Positions 32,367-42,607 are shown, counted from the first letter of the stretch. The stretch: 64,000 bases of DNA from Pedobacter hiemivivus (GCF_004331685.1 NZ_SJSM01000002.1:643999-707998); one strand, 5' to 3'. Numbers and translations: made by a program. The notes: a model not told the origin generated them from the letters alone.

Positions 32367-35318
32367 ATGTACCTGAATGTCCATTCTCATTATAGCCTGC
32401 GTTATGGCACCATGTCTGTAAAAACATTGGTGGAAGAAGCCAAAGCGCGAGGGATCACTCAAATGGTGATCACTGACATCAACAATTCTACCGGGGTGAT
32501 GGAATTCATGCGGGAATGCCGTAAGGAAAATATCAAGCCCATTGGCGGGATGGAATTCCGAAGGGACAAAAAACTGCTGTATATCGGAATCGCTAGGAAC
32601 CGGGAAGGGATGAAGGAGTTGAACGATTTTCTGAGTTACCATAATCTGGAGCAAAAGGAGTTGCCGGATAAGCCCTGGGCGTTTGAGAATGCTTATGTGA
32701 TCTATCCTTTTGATCAAAAAACGGATATGACTTCGTTCGTGGCCAATGAATATATGGGTGTAAGGTTTGATGAGCTACACCAGTTTTATAACAGGGAGTC
32801 TAAGCATCCCAATAAACTTGTAGTGCTCCAGCCAGTGTTTATGTCCAGCAAAGTCGGCTACCGTTTGCATGAATACCTCAGGGGAATTGACCTGAATACG
32901 TTAATTACGATGGTGGAGGCGGAAGATAAATGCAGGGAAACCGATTTGTTCTTAAAACCAGGGGAGCTGGAAACCAAGTTTGTAAAGTATGCTTTTATTC
33001 TGGATAATACGCGGAGGCTGATGGATAGCTGCGTGATGGATTATCCCGAAGGTAAGATGAAACTGAACCGTAAAACTTTTACCGGAAATACGAAGGACGA
33101 TAAAGCTTTACTGGAAAAGCTGGCGATGGAAGGAATGCTGTATAGGTATGGGCCTAAAAACAGGGAGGCAATTAAAAGATTGAAAAAGGAACTCAAGGTG
33201 ATTGTGGACCTGAATTTCTGCGCTTACTTTCTGATCACCAACGACATCATCCAGTATTCCATGCGCAGAGGCTATTATCATGTAGGCAGGGGATCTGGTG
33301 CCAATAGCATTGTAGCCTATTGTCTGCGGATCACCGATGTGGATCCGATAGAACTGGATCTATATTTCGAAAGGTTCTTAAATGCGGAACGTACTTCGCC
33401 ACCGGATTTTGATATTGATTACAGCTGGGATGAACGCGAGGATGTGCAGGATTATATTTTTAAGCGTTACGGTAGGGAACATACCGCGCTATTGGGCACG
33501 ATGTCCACCTTTAAAGACCGTTCGGTGATCCGGGAGATCGGTAAAGTTATGGGCTTACCTAAATCCGAGATCGATGGTTTTACTGATCTCAGTAAAGCGA
33601 CAGAAAACCGAGCCAACGATACCTTTAAAAAGATCATGACCATTTTCGAGCTCATGGGTAAAATGCCCAACCAGCGGAGTATCCACGCCGGAGGCGTATT
33701 GATCTCCGAAGAGCCGATCACGTATTATACTGCACTGGATCTGCCACCTAAAGGAATGCCAACAGTTCAGTGGGATATGTACGAGGCCGAGGATATTGGT
33801 TATGACAAATATGATATTCTATCCCAGAGGGGGATCGGGCACATCAAAGAAGCAGTAAAGCTGGTGGAGCAGAACCAGGGTAAGACCATTGACATTCACC
33901 AGGTGAAGGATTTTATGCGTGATCCGAACTTGAATGAACGCCTGAAAACAGGGAATACCATTGGCTGCTTTTATATTGAATCGCCCGCTATGCGGCAATT
34001 ATTGACCAAGCTGGTTTGCGATAATTACCTGACATTAGTGGCTGCCAGCTCGATTATCAGGCCGGGGGTGGCGCAATCCGGGATGATGAAGACCTATATC
34101 CAGAATTTTCATGCGCCGGATCAGGTAACTTACCTGCATCCCGTCATGGAGCAGCAGTTGAAGGAAACTTTCGGGGTGATGGTTTACCAGGAGGACGTGA
34201 TCAAGGTTTGTATTCATTACGGTGGGATGGATGGAACAGATGCGGATATACTGCGCAGGGGAATGAGCGGGAAATACCGTTCCCGGGTGGAGTTTGACCG
34301 TCTGGTGGAGAAGTTTCACGAAGGATCGAAGGTTTTGGGTAGGCCTGAGCAGGTTACAAATGAGGTCTGGAGGCAGGTTTCTTCATTTGCAGGTTATAGT
34401 TTTTCTAAGGCGCATTCGGCAAGTTTTGCAGTGGAGAGTTACCAGAGTTTGTATTTAAAGACCTATTATCCCATTGAATTTATGGTTGGGGTGCTGAACA
34501 ATTATGGTGGATTTTATACCCGCTGGTTGTATGTGCATGAGCTTAGGCGGGCTGGTGCAACAGTTCATTTGCCTTGCGTAAATCATAGTAGCTCGGTAGT
34601 TTCTATTAAAGGAACGGATGCCTACCTGGGTTTTGTAGGCATCCAAGGGCTTGAAGGGAAGTTCATGGAGCTAATCCCTGAGGAAAGACGGTTGAATGGT
34701 GATTACCTGGATTTGGAGGATTTTCTCCGGCGAACAGAAATAGGTCTGGAGCAGGTCGTGATTTTGATCCGCTGCGGTGCACTGCGGTTTACTGGTAAAA
34801 GTAAAAAGACTTTGCTTTGGGATGTGCACGCGATGTTGGGGCAGAAAGCCAAGCCCAATAACCATGCGGAGTTGTTCCATATAAAAGCTAAACATTATGA
34901 AATGCCGGACCTGGTGAATACCAGGTTAGAGGATTCCTATCATGAGCTTGAATTGCTCGGTTTTCCCTTAACGCTCTCGATGTTTGATTTACTGAAGACG
35001 GCTTACCGCGGAGATATCCGTACCAAAGAACTTGGCCGATATGTGGGGCAGATGGTGCGTATGGTAGGATTGTATGTCTGCGAGAAGACGGTGCATACCA
35101 AGAACAATAAGAAAATGTGGTTCGGGACGTTTTTAGATGCTGACGGAAATTTCTTTGATACTACCCACTTTCCAAACAGTACGCCTGTCTACCCGTTCAG
35201 GGGTACGGGCTGTTATTTGATCTTGGGTAAGGTGGTGGAGGATTTTGGTTTTCCCAGTATCGAGGTGGTTAAATTTGCCAAACTGGAAATACAGGGCAAT
35301 CCTGTGATGGATTCATAA
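32367..35318 (+). CDS. dnaE2: DnaE-type DNA polymerase III alpha, error-prone class
   Basis: This C-family polymerase is 983 residues long, about 180 short of replicative DnaE. The palm motif PDFDIDYSWDEREDVQ lies near 349-364, and the thumb has RGSGANSIVAYC and the FSKAHSASFAVESYQSLYLK block near 675. The PHP domain at the start (VHSHYS, ITDINN) lacks the third histidine of the usual TDH motif: residue 38 is Ile, so proofreading metal binding is probably lost. The short size and pairing with DinB point to the translesion ImuC/DnaE2 group. No imuA gene is adjacent. I cannot tell from sequence alone whether the cell carries a separate replicative DnaE, but it must. Confidence 0.85.
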   Translation: MYLNVHSHYSLRYGTMSVKTLVEEAKARGITQMVITDINNSTGVMEFMRECRKENIKPIGGMEFRRDKKLLYIGIARNREGMKELNDFLSYHNLEQKELPDKPWAFENAYVIYPFDQKTDMTSFVANEYMGVRFDELHQFYNRESKHPNKLVVLQPVFMSSKVGYRLHEYLRGIDLNTLITMVEAEDKCRETDLFLKPGELETKFVKYAFILDNTRRLMDSCVMDYPEGKMKLNRKTFTGNTKDDKALLEKLAMEGMLYRYGPKNREAIKRLKKELKVIVDLNFCAYFLITNDIIQYSMRRGYYHVGRGSGANSIVAYCLRITDVDPIELDLYFERFLNAERTSPPDFDIDYSWDEREDVQDYIFKRYGREHTALLGTMSTFKDRSVIREIGKVMGLPKSEIDGFTDLSKATENRANDTFKKIMTIFELMGKMPNQRSIHAGGVLISEEPITYYTALDLPPKGMPTVQWDMYEAEDIGYDKYDILSQRGIGHIKEAVKLVEQNQGKTIDIHQVKDFMRDPNLNERLKTGNTIGCFYIESPAMRQLLTKLVCDNYLTLVAASSIIRPGVAQSGMMKTYIQNFHAPDQVTYLHPVMEQQLKETFGVMVYQEDVIKVCIHYGGMDGTDADILRRGMSGKYRSRVEFDRLVEKFHEGSKVLGRPEQVTNEVWRQVSSFAGYSFSKAHSASFAVESYQSLYLKTYYPIEFMVGVLNNYGGFYTRWLYVHELRRAGATVHLPCVNHSSSVVSIKGTDAYLGFVGIQGLEGKFMELIPEERRLNGDYLDLEDFLRRTEIGLEQVVILIRCGALRFTGKSKKTLLWDVHAMLGQKAKPNNHAELFHIKAKHYEMPDLVNTRLEDSYHELELLGFPLTLSMFDLLKTAYRGDIRTKELGRYVGQMVRMVGLYVCEKTVHTKNNKKMWFGTFLDADGNFFDTTHFPNSTPVYPFRGTGCYLILGKVVEDFGFPSIEVVKFAKLEIQGNPVMDS

Positions 35319-35387
35319 ATGATAGTGGAGTATTAGCAAAGATTATAATCAGCAAATACGAGATTTGCAAAGAAATGATTTATTTGT

Positions 35388-35418
35388 TTTGTAATTATGG
35401 GCTACATAGTTACATTTG
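35388..35418 (+). promoter_or_regulatory. Canonical Bacteroidota promoter, intergenic
   Basis: TTTG at 35388-35391 is followed after exactly 19 bases by TACATTTG at 35411-35418, a perfect TTTG-N19-TAnnTTTG. It lies downstream of dnaE2 and points at a terminator only 20 to 55 bases away. Confidence 0.6.
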
Positions 35419-35424
35419 TGTTGA

Positions 35425-35474
35425 GAGCGTTAATTTAAACGGGAGTAGTCTTCGGATTATTCCCGTTTTCTTTT
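35425..35474 (+). ncRNA. Predicted very short transcript ending in a hairpin
   Basis: Transcription from the promoter at 35388-35418 should start near 35425 and stop at the AAACGGGA / TCCCGTTT hairpin (35437-35468, loop region TCTTCGGA) followed by TTTTCTTTT. The product would be about 50 bases, with only 10 bases before the stem. It might equally be the terminator of the dinB-dnaE operon with a chance promoter. Confidence 0.35.
35436..35474 (+). terminator. Terminator, end of dinB-dnaE operon or short RNA
   Basis: AAACGGGA and TCCCGTTT form an 8-pair stem with extra pairs in the loop (GUAG...UUAU partly), a TTCG-like loop and a U-tract TTTTCTTTT. Confidence 0.7.
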
Positions 35475-35620
35475 ATCGGATAACAAGGGACTATTATTAG
35501 GTTCACGAGGAGGTGCTTGACACATGGGGATCAATCGTGCGGATTCTACACCTTGGATATTGCCAAATTATTTTTTTATTATTGGCCTTTCTTTTAGTAA
35601 ATTTATAGGGGAACGGCGAA

Positions 35621-36199
35621 ATGAATGATTATAAAAAACACAGCGATACTGAACTTGCCGCACTATTACGCAAAGGTGATAATGCTGCATTTTTAGAAAT
35701 CTACGACCGTTATAACATTCTGCTCCTCAACTACGCCTTCCGCAAACTCCAGGACAAACAAGAAGCCCAGGATATCGTCCAGGAGGTCTTCATCACCCTT
35801 TGGGAAAAGCGTGACAGCTTCATCCTGAAAACATACCTGTCTGGCTTTCTCTATAAATCCATACTCAACAAAGTCTTGAACATATGGAAACACAATAAGA
35901 TCGTCCGTGAACATGCCCAGCTGCACAACCTAAACATTGACGTGGACACAATAGAAACTGACTTCCTGATTCGCGAGAAAGACATCACCGCAATGATTGA
36001 AAGAGAAATAGCAGCTATGCCACCAAGAATGCGTGAAGTCTACGAGCTCAAATACAAACAATACTTGAGTACCAAAGTGATTGCAACACAATTGGGAATC
36101 TCTGAAAACACTGTGTCCAACCATCTCAAAGCTGCCTCTGCACACCTAAAAGACAAACTAGGTATTTTGATTTTTGTCCTCTATATTCTTAATAAATAA
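35621..36199 (+). CDS. ECF RNA polymerase sigma factor
   Basis: The 192-residue protein is an ECF sigma factor of the SusC-linked type. Region 2 is seen in FLEIYDRYNILLLNYAFRKL and EAQDIVQEVFITLWEKRD, and region 4 in MPPRMREVYELKYKQYLSTK and GISENTVSNHLKAA. The end (GILIFVLYILNK) is hydrophobic, which is common in this group and may hold the factor at the membrane or at FecR. It begins a line of rightward genes with FecR (160 bases downstream), SusC with STN domain and SusD, and should drive that locus once released from the anti-sigma. Confidence 0.93.
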   Translation: MNDYKKHSDTELAALLRKGDNAAFLEIYDRYNILLLNYAFRKLQDKQEAQDIVQEVFITLWEKRDSFILKTYLSGFLYKSILNKVLNIWKHNKIVREHAQLHNLNIDVDTIETDFLIREKDITAMIEREIAAMPPRMREVYELKYKQYLSTKVIATQLGISENTVSNHLKAASAHLKDKLGILIFVLYILNK

Positions 36200-36359
36200 A
36201 GATAATTAAATATATCTACTTGATATTTAAGTTGTTGTCTTGGTTTTTGAGCATTGCTGGATATTTATTTAAGATCCGACTAGCCAATTGCTTTTGCTGG
36301 ATTGTCTATGTTGTATAATTCAGCTTGCTGAAGGGATCAACAACCTATAGAGACCAACC

Positions 36360-37490
36360 ATGAAAACCGTAAATATTGACCAGCTGGTAGATAAGTTCAA
36401 TGCAGGGGAATGCTCTGCGGAAGAAGAACAGATCTTGAAAGGTTGGCTGCACCAGTATAATATGGAAGGCAGTACCGGCTTATCCGATGAAGACCTTTTT
36501 TCTGCTCAGACAAGTATGTTGGAAGCGATTGAAGCGGTAAGATTTCCTAAAGTAAAAAAGCTTAAGCTTTGGCCGCGTATTACTGCCATTGCAGCAGTAG
36601 TAGCGACTATTGCTATTGGTGCAGGACTCTTTTACTACAACCAAAGCAAATTAACCGATCAAAATTTCCAAACAGCCAATAAAACTGACATTACTCCAGG
36701 TAAAGTTGGAGCGACCTTGACCCTGGCTAACGGTAAAAAAATTAGTCTGACGGATGCCAGCAAAGGAGAATTGGCAAATGAATCAGGAATCAGTATTTCC
36801 AAGACTGCTGAAGGACAGGTAGTGTATGAAGTTAAAGCTAATAATAGTGCCTCTAATAAAATTAATACGCTCACAACTGCAAAAGGCGAGACCTATATTT
36901 TAACCTTGCCTGATAAATCCACAGTATGGATGAACGCGGCTTCCAGTTTAACCTATTCTGTCGCCCTCTTGGAACGTGGGGTTCGCAGGGTAAAATTGGA
37001 AGGGGAAGCTTATTTTCAGATTGCAAAGGATAAAGCACATCCTTTTATTGTGGAAAGTGGGGATCAGCAGGTGGAAGTTTTGGGAACACACTTTAATGTA
37101 CGTGCATACAAAGGCGAAAAGGTCTTTAGAACAACCCTACTGGAAGGTAGCGTAAAAGTAACAGGGGATGGAAAAACGAAAGTACTTTCGCCAGGATTTG
37201 AAGCCATTAACACATCTGGTGAAATTCGGGTTGGGAAAGCCGATACAGAATGGGCAGTAGCATGGAAAAATAACAAATTCATTTTTGACAGCCAACAAAT
37301 AGAAGATATTATGCCGATGATTGAACGCTGGTACAATGTAGAAGTGATTTATACAGGCGAGATGCCATCCGATACTTTTTGGGGTTCAGTATCACGTTAT
37401 GATAACATTTCAAAGGTACTAGGCGCATTGGAATCTACAGGCAATGTTCATTTTAAAATTGAAGGTAGAAAGGTTTACGTTTCTCGCTAA
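36360..37490 (+). CDS. FecR-type anti-sigma factor
   Basis: The 376-residue protein has a cytoplasmic N-terminal part that binds sigma (about 1-60, VDKFNAGECSAEEEQILKGW), one membrane helix near residues 74-94 (WPRITAIAAVVATIAIGAGL) and a periplasmic FecR domain with TLTLANGKKISLTDASKGEL, GEAYFQIAKDKAHPFIVES and GTHFNVRAY. The C-terminal 70 residues, WYNVEVIYTGEMPS onward, form the STN-like end found in Bacteroidota FecR. It is 160 bases after the sigma gene and senses the STN domain of the SusC encoded next. Confidence 0.93.
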   Translation: MKTVNIDQLVDKFNAGECSAEEEQILKGWLHQYNMEGSTGLSDEDLFSAQTSMLEAIEAVRFPKVKKLKLWPRITAIAAVVATIAIGAGLFYYNQSKLTDQNFQTANKTDITPGKVGATLTLANGKKISLTDASKGELANESGISISKTAEGQVVYEVKANNSASNKINTLTTAKGETYILTLPDKSTVWMNAASSLTYSVALLERGVRRVKLEGEAYFQIAKDKAHPFIVESGDQQVEVLGTHFNVRAYKGEKVFRTTLLEGSVKVTGDGKTKVLSPGFEAINTSGEIRVGKADTEWAVAWKNNKFIFDSQQIEDIMPMIERWYNVEVIYTGEMPSDTFWGSVSRYDNISKVLGALESTGNVHFKIEGRKVYVSR

Positions 37491-37731
37491 ATATATTCAT
37501 TCCTATGAGTAATTAACAGATTATTTAACCAAACAAAACTAGATGGGAAAAACATTACGACCGAGAATCTAACCACAACAACTATGAAGTTGGCTTAATA
37601 ACAACCACATCCCGATTAGAGTCGGGACATGGTTTTAGCTCGCTTCGTCAATTATTAACAACTGACTTTTAACTGCAGATGCCCGAAGTTTTCGAGGCCA
37701 AAGGCTCCCTGCTAACAAACCAGCTAACCAA
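37491..37731 (+). promoter_or_regulatory. Leader between FecR and SusC genes
   Basis: The 241-base spacer probably holds the sigma-dependent promoter and 5' leader of susC. A small stem TCCCGA / TCGGGA is at 37610-37627, with a second weak GAGGCC / GGCTC pair just before the gene. I cannot name the ECF promoter boxes. Confidence 0.4.
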
Positions 37732-40700
37732 ATGTATAAAAAAAATACCACTTATCTGGGTGTGCTCGAGGGGTGTGCCCATAAAATCTGGCTCATTATG
37801 CGACTAACCACCGTTATATTAATAGCTACTATGATGCAAGTTAGTGCCACTGGCTTGGCGCAGAAAATTAACTTGACCAAAGTAAACTCTTCTTTAAGAG
37901 AAATTGTGAGGGACCTGGGCAGACAAACCGGGTACGATTTTGTTGCAACGGATGCTTTGTTGAAAACTGCAAGTAATGTTACAATTAATGTAAAGGACGC
38001 AGAGTTTCTAACGGTGTTGGGGCAAATTTTTGAAAACCAACCTATCACTTATATTATTGATGGCAAAACAGTAACACTTAAACCCAAGGAAAAATCTTTC
38101 GTACAGACGCTCGTAGAGCGATTTCAGGAAATTACCATCTGGGGAAGGGTCACGGATGAAAAAGGAACATTACTTCCAGGAGCTACTGTAAAGTATAAGG
38201 ACAAAATGACCCGTACTGACTTAAGGGGTGAATTTATCCTGAAGAATGTAGATCCGAATACAATATTAGAAATTTCTTATATCGGTTATGAGACCAAACA
38301 GGTAAAGGCCCAGCAAAATATGGGCACTATAATCCTGAAACCTAGCGATTCAAAACTAGATGAGGTACAGGTAATTGCTTATGGACAACAGACCAGGCGC
38401 TTGAGCGTTGGTTCTGTATCAACGGTAACGGCAAAAGATATTGAAAGGCAGCCGGTTAGTAATTTATTGGACGCGCTTCAAGGTCAGGTTGCTGGCTTAA
38501 GTATCACTACCACAGGTGGAGTACCTGGCTCAAGGACACTTTCTCAAATACGCGGGCAGAACAATTTGTCGAGTAACCCCCAAGCCAATGCAATTCTAAG
38601 TAATTATGATCAACCATTGATAATCGTTGATGGAATACATATGCCGTTGCAGAACAAAGCACTCATTGGGAGTAGTTTTGCGACTGGCGGAGGAAATGAT
38701 TTTTGGAAAAATCAAACAGGATTAAGCTCGATGAACGGCATCAATCCCTTAGATATTGAAAGCGTTTCGATTCTTAAGGATGCTGATGCAACTTCAATTT
38801 ATGGTTCTCAGGGGAGCAATGGTGTAATATTGATCACTACAAAAAAGGCGAAGGCCGGCAGAGACGCTTTATCAGTGTCGTTGAACCAAGGCTTTACAAA
38901 TGCCTCTGGAACAGTACCAATGATGAATACTGAGCAGTATTTAGCAATGCGGCGAGAGGCTTTGGTAAACAGTAAAATAACAGCAAATCCAACCAACGAT
39001 CCGGACCTTGTTTTGTTTGATCAAAATAAGAATACCGATTGGATGAAGGAATTTTATGGTGGCACAGCACATCGTACAGATCTTCATTTCAGTCTTGGTG
39101 GCGGTTCGGGTTCTGATAGTTACCTGGTAAACGGAGGCTATAACAGGACAACTTATAATTACCCGGGTGATATGGCTGACAAAAGGTATAATTTGCATAC
39201 CTCGTACACTCATAAATCCATTGACCAAAGGTTTAAACTGCAATTCGGAACTGATTATGCTTATAATGTCAATAATAATTCCGGTGAACCTAACGGTTTG
39301 CTTGCATTTACGCTCGCGCCTAACTACCCTGATTTGATAGACGCTTCTGGAAAACCTGTTTGGATCTATAACGGCATAAATTTAGGCAATAGTGGCCAAG
39401 GGAATCCTTTGGCTTACCTTTTCAAAAGTGCTATCAATGCTACGCATTCTCTTAATTCACATGTTAACCTTAGCTACGATATATTACCTAGTTTGACGCT
39501 GGGCATTACTGCAGGATACGCAAGAACAGACGAAAATTTTAACAGTATTAACCCCATCGCTAGTCAGAATCCGACTTTCGCACAAGGAAATACCAACCTA
39601 AGTTCCAGAAACACAGATATGATCAATGTTAACCCTCAGCTAAACTTTACCAAGGCGATTGGCAACGGGTTATTGACTGTACTGGTTGGAGGAACCTATA
39701 AAAGAAATTATTCAAAAGGTCTTTCTACAAATGCATTTGGCTACACTTCTGATGCGATGCTGGATTATATTGGGGCTGCCCAATCCACGTCAAGCTCCAA
39801 CAATGCTTCTTACTATAAATACATAGACCTGTTTAGCCGGATTAATTACAGATGGGCTGATAAGTATATTTTGAACATAACTGCCAACAGGGACGGCTCT
39901 AGTAATTTTGGTCCCCGGAAACGCTTTGCAAACTTCGCTTCAGCTGGTGCCGCCTGGATCGTCTCTGAAGAAAATTGGCTGAAGGACAAACTATCGTTCT
40001 TAAGTTTTGTGAAATTTTCAGCTAACATTGGCACGTCCGGGTCGGATGGTGTAGGACCTTATCAGTATCAGCCAAACTGGGCGGTAGCTGGATCTAGCCC
40101 ATACCAAACTTTCCCAGGATATACCCCAAAAAACCCGCAGAATCCGGTATTTGCATGGGCATCAAACAGGAAATTTAATGAGCAGATAGATCTTGGTTTT
40201 TTTAAGGATAGGTTACTTGTTAATTTCGCAATGTATCAGAACAATTCTAAAAATCAATTGGTTGGGTATCTCCAGCCTATTCAGACTGGGTTTCCTAATA
40301 TTACTGCGAATGCCCCGTATACAGTCAATAATTCGGGCTGGGAATTGTCAATCGCTTCAACAAATGTTAATTCTAAGGACTTTCGCTGGACAACCAACAT
40401 TAATATGTCGCATAATAGCAACAAGCTCGCTAAATTTGATGACATAGCTTCTTCAGCTTATGCCAATTTCTACATAGTTGGAAAGCCGGTAAATATCCTT
40501 CAGCTAATGCCTTTCGAAGGGGTAAACTCTCAAACTGGTTTCTTTGAATTCCGAAAAGCCGATGGAACAATTACCAGCTTCCCAAGTAATTCAAGTGGGT
40601 TTAATAATGTTGGAGGTGACAGAACAGTGCTTCTTGATCTTAATCCTACATTACAAGGTGGTATAGGAAATACATTCAGTTATAAAAACCTGAGCCTTCA

Positions 40701-41160
40701 TCTGTTTTTCCAGGGGAGTATACAAAAGGGGAATAACTATTTGTATAATATCTATGCCAGTGGCGTGACATTTTTGCCCGGAAGACCTTTAGTGAATATG
40801 CCAGCTGCTATTTTGGGTAAGCAATGGCAAAAACCTGGCGATGAAGCCACTCTCCAACGGTTTGTGAGCGGTTTTAATGGAAGTGATGGCTATATGGCAA
40901 TAGGGCCGGCGAGCTCATTCGCCAATTCAAACGGTGCGTACTCAGATGCTTCCTATATCCGTTTGAAAACGGCGTCCCTTTCTTACATCCTGCCCCAAAA
41001 TTGGGCAAAGAAAGTATTTCTTAAAAATTGCTCATTCTATGTAAATGCACAAAATCTGTTCACTATTACTGGTTATGAACTAGGCGATCCTGAGACGAGG
41101 AGCTTGTTTGCCATTCCTCCTCAAAAAACAGTTGTATTGGGTATTAACGCCAGCTTGTAA
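37732..41160 (+). CDS. SusC-type TonB-dependent receptor with STN signalling domain
   Basis: This 1142-residue receptor has an N-terminal signal segment at about residues 20-45 (LTTVILIATMMQVSATGLAQ), then an STN domain (about 48-120) with SLREIVRDLGRQTGYDFVAT and IFENQPITYIIDGKTVTLK. A carboxypeptidase-like domain follows (140-205), then a plug with DADATSIYGSQGSNGVILIT near 350, and a barrel ending VVLGINASL. The STN domain is the usual contact with FecR, so ligand uptake should activate the sigma factor encoded upstream. The SusD gene begins 21 bases downstream. Substrate unknown; the cluster context suggests peptides. Confidence 0.95.
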   Translation: MYKKNTTYLGVLEGCAHKIWLIMRLTTVILIATMMQVSATGLAQKINLTKVNSSLREIVRDLGRQTGYDFVATDALLKTASNVTINVKDAEFLTVLGQIFENQPITYIIDGKTVTLKPKEKSFVQTLVERFQEITIWGRVTDEKGTLLPGATVKYKDKMTRTDLRGEFILKNVDPNTILEISYIGYETKQVKAQQNMGTIILKPSDSKLDEVQVIAYGQQTRRLSVGSVSTVTAKDIERQPVSNLLDALQGQVAGLSITTTGGVPGSRTLSQIRGQNNLSSNPQANAILSNYDQPLIIVDGIHMPLQNKALIGSSFATGGGNDFWKNQTGLSSMNGINPLDIESVSILKDADATSIYGSQGSNGVILITTKKAKAGRDALSVSLNQGFTNASGTVPMMNTEQYLAMRREALVNSKITANPTNDPDLVLFDQNKNTDWMKEFYGGTAHRTDLHFSLGGGSGSDSYLVNGGYNRTTYNYPGDMADKRYNLHTSYTHKSIDQRFKLQFGTDYAYNVNNNSGEPNGLLAFTLAPNYPDLIDASGKPVWIYNGINLGNSGQGNPLAYLFKSAINATHSLNSHVNLSYDILPSLTLGITAGYARTDENFNSINPIASQNPTFAQGNTNLSSRNTDMINVNPQLNFTKAIGNGLLTVLVGGTYKRNYSKGLSTNAFGYTSDAMLDYIGAAQSTSSSNNASYYKYIDLFSRINYRWADKYILNITANRDGSSNFGPRKRFANFASAGAAWIVSEENWLKDKLSFLSFVKFSANIGTSGSDGVGPYQYQPNWAVAGSSPYQTFPGYTPKNPQNPVFAWASNRKFNEQIDLGFFKDRLLVNFAMYQNNSKNQLVGYLQPIQTGFPNITANAPYTVNNSGWELSIASTNVNSKDFRWTTNINMSHNSNKLAKFDDIASSAYANFYIVGKPVNILQLMPFEGVNSQTGFFEFRKADGTITSFPSNSSGFNNVGGDRTVLLDLNPTLQGGIGNTFSYKNLSLHLFFQGSIQKGNNYLYNIYASGVTFLPGRPLVNMPAAILGKQWQKPGDEATLQRFVSGFNGSDGYMAIGPASSFANSNGAYSDASYIRLKTASLSYILPQNWAKKVFLKNCSFYVNAQNLFTITGYELGDPETRSLFAIPPQKTVVLGINASL

Positions 41161-41180
41161 TAACTTAAAATTAGCGTAAA

Positions 41181-42590
41181 ATGAAAAAGAAATTTAACAT
41201 TAGAAATATAGTGGTTGTAGTAGTCATTGGGCTCTCGGCTACCTCATGTGAAAAACTTATAGAGACTCCGTCAAATCTGCCAGGACAACTAGTAACGGAA
41301 AAGGTATTTACAGACAGTATCGGTTCTGTGAATGGTGTTGTCGGAATCTATAGTAAGGCATTTTCAACTTATGGTCCTTTAGCGGGATATTTATCTATTT
41401 TTCCTTCAATGTCCTCTGATGATATGATCTCCTCAAGTGATGCATATTCCCCTATATTCAATAATAAGCTGACTCCAGGAAATGAAGGTAATCAAAATGA
41501 AGGTACAGCGCCAATCTGGAGTGGGTTTTATGGAAATACGATGATATACCATGCCAATGCTGCAATAGAGGGGCTGAATGCCAGTAAGGGGATAACTGAA
41601 ACACTCAGGAGTCAATTGATTGGGGAATGTGAAGTTGTAAGATCACTGTCTTATTTTTATCTTACTAATTTGTTTGGTGCTGTACCACTAGCGCAGACAA
41701 GTGACTACACAGTTAACAGTAAATTACCAAGGAGTTCCACTGAGGATGTATATAAACTTATAATTAGTGATCTTTCTGATGCTTCAAGAAGGTTAAAGGA
41801 TAAATACCCATCTGCAGGAAGGGCAAGACCAAATAAATATACCGCACTTGCGCTGTTGAGTAGGGTACAGTTGTATCGACAGCAATGGGTTAAAGCCGAT
41901 AGCGCTGCAACTGCCGTGATCAATGCGGGTATCTATCGTTTAGAAAACATTGATAATGTTTTCCTACTTGGTAATGAAGAGGTGATATGGCAAGGTCTGT
42001 CAACAGCTTTTTATAGTTGGATTACCCAGGAAGGTCCTATGTTTGTACCGTTTAATAATACAAGTATACCTACCTACCCACTCCGTAAATCACTTGTAGA
42101 CGCGTTCGAGCCGACAGATCTTAGGAGATCACGCTGGATAGGTACTAGTACAGTTTCGGGTATTCCTTATTATTACGCTTTTAAGTACAAAAATACTTAT
42201 AGTTCGCGGCCAAACGGCGCCACAGAGGCCGAAGTAGTATTCAGACTTTCAGAGCAATACTTGATCAGGGCAGAAGCCAGAATTAACCAGGGTGATCTTG
42301 GTGGTGGCAAAGCTGATATTGACAAGGTACGTGAGCGCGCTGGTCTTCTTCCAACAACTGCAGCTACAAAGGATCAATTGCTGGCGGCTGTTTTAAAGGA
42401 GCGTCGTACTGAGTTTTTTTGCGAATGGGCACATCGCTGGCTTGATTTAAAGCGTCATGGACTTGTGAATAGCACAATGGCAGCTGAGAAACCAGGTATA
42501 TGGCCGACAGACGGACATCAGGCGCTGTATCCTGTACCTTATGTTCAAGTAACCTCAAATCCTGGTTGGGCTCAAAACCCTGGATATTAA
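41181..42590 (+). CDS. SusD/RagB-type substrate-binding lipoprotein
   Basis: The 469-residue lipoprotein has a signal ending SATSC, so lipidation is at Cys23, then EKLIETPSNLPGQLVTE, the usual start of SusD proteins. Helical repeats follow (LRSQLIGECEVVRSLSYFYL), with FRLSEQYLIRAEARINQGD near 360 and the C-terminal LKERRTEFFCEWAHRWLDLK box with AKP. It covers the SusC barrel from the outside. After the gene a hairpin at 42608-42639 precedes the ABC transporter genes, which may reduce expression of the inner-membrane part compared with the surface part. Confidence 0.95.
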   Translation: MKKKFNIRNIVVVVVIGLSATSCEKLIETPSNLPGQLVTEKVFTDSIGSVNGVVGIYSKAFSTYGPLAGYLSIFPSMSSDDMISSSDAYSPIFNNKLTPGNEGNQNEGTAPIWSGFYGNTMIYHANAAIEGLNASKGITETLRSQLIGECEVVRSLSYFYLTNLFGAVPLAQTSDYTVNSKLPRSSTEDVYKLIISDLSDASRRLKDKYPSAGRARPNKYTALALLSRVQLYRQQWVKADSAATAVINAGIYRLENIDNVFLLGNEEVIWQGLSTAFYSWITQEGPMFVPFNNTSIPTYPLRKSLVDAFEPTDLRRSRWIGTSTVSGIPYYYAFKYKNTYSSRPNGATEAEVVFRLSEQYLIRAEARINQGDLGGGKADIDKVRERAGLLPTTAATKDQLLAAVLKERRTEFFCEWAHRWLDLKRHGLVNSTMAAEKPGIWPTDGHQALYPVPYVQVTSNPGWAQNPGY

Positions 42591-42607
42591 ATTGAAAAAT
42601 TACACTA

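Noticed and set aside
35436..35530. Possible tRNA or tmRNA after dnaE2
   Set aside because: The stem with TTCG loop and the nearby ggttcacgag looked suggestive, but no acceptor stem, anticodon arm or CCA-like end can be folded.
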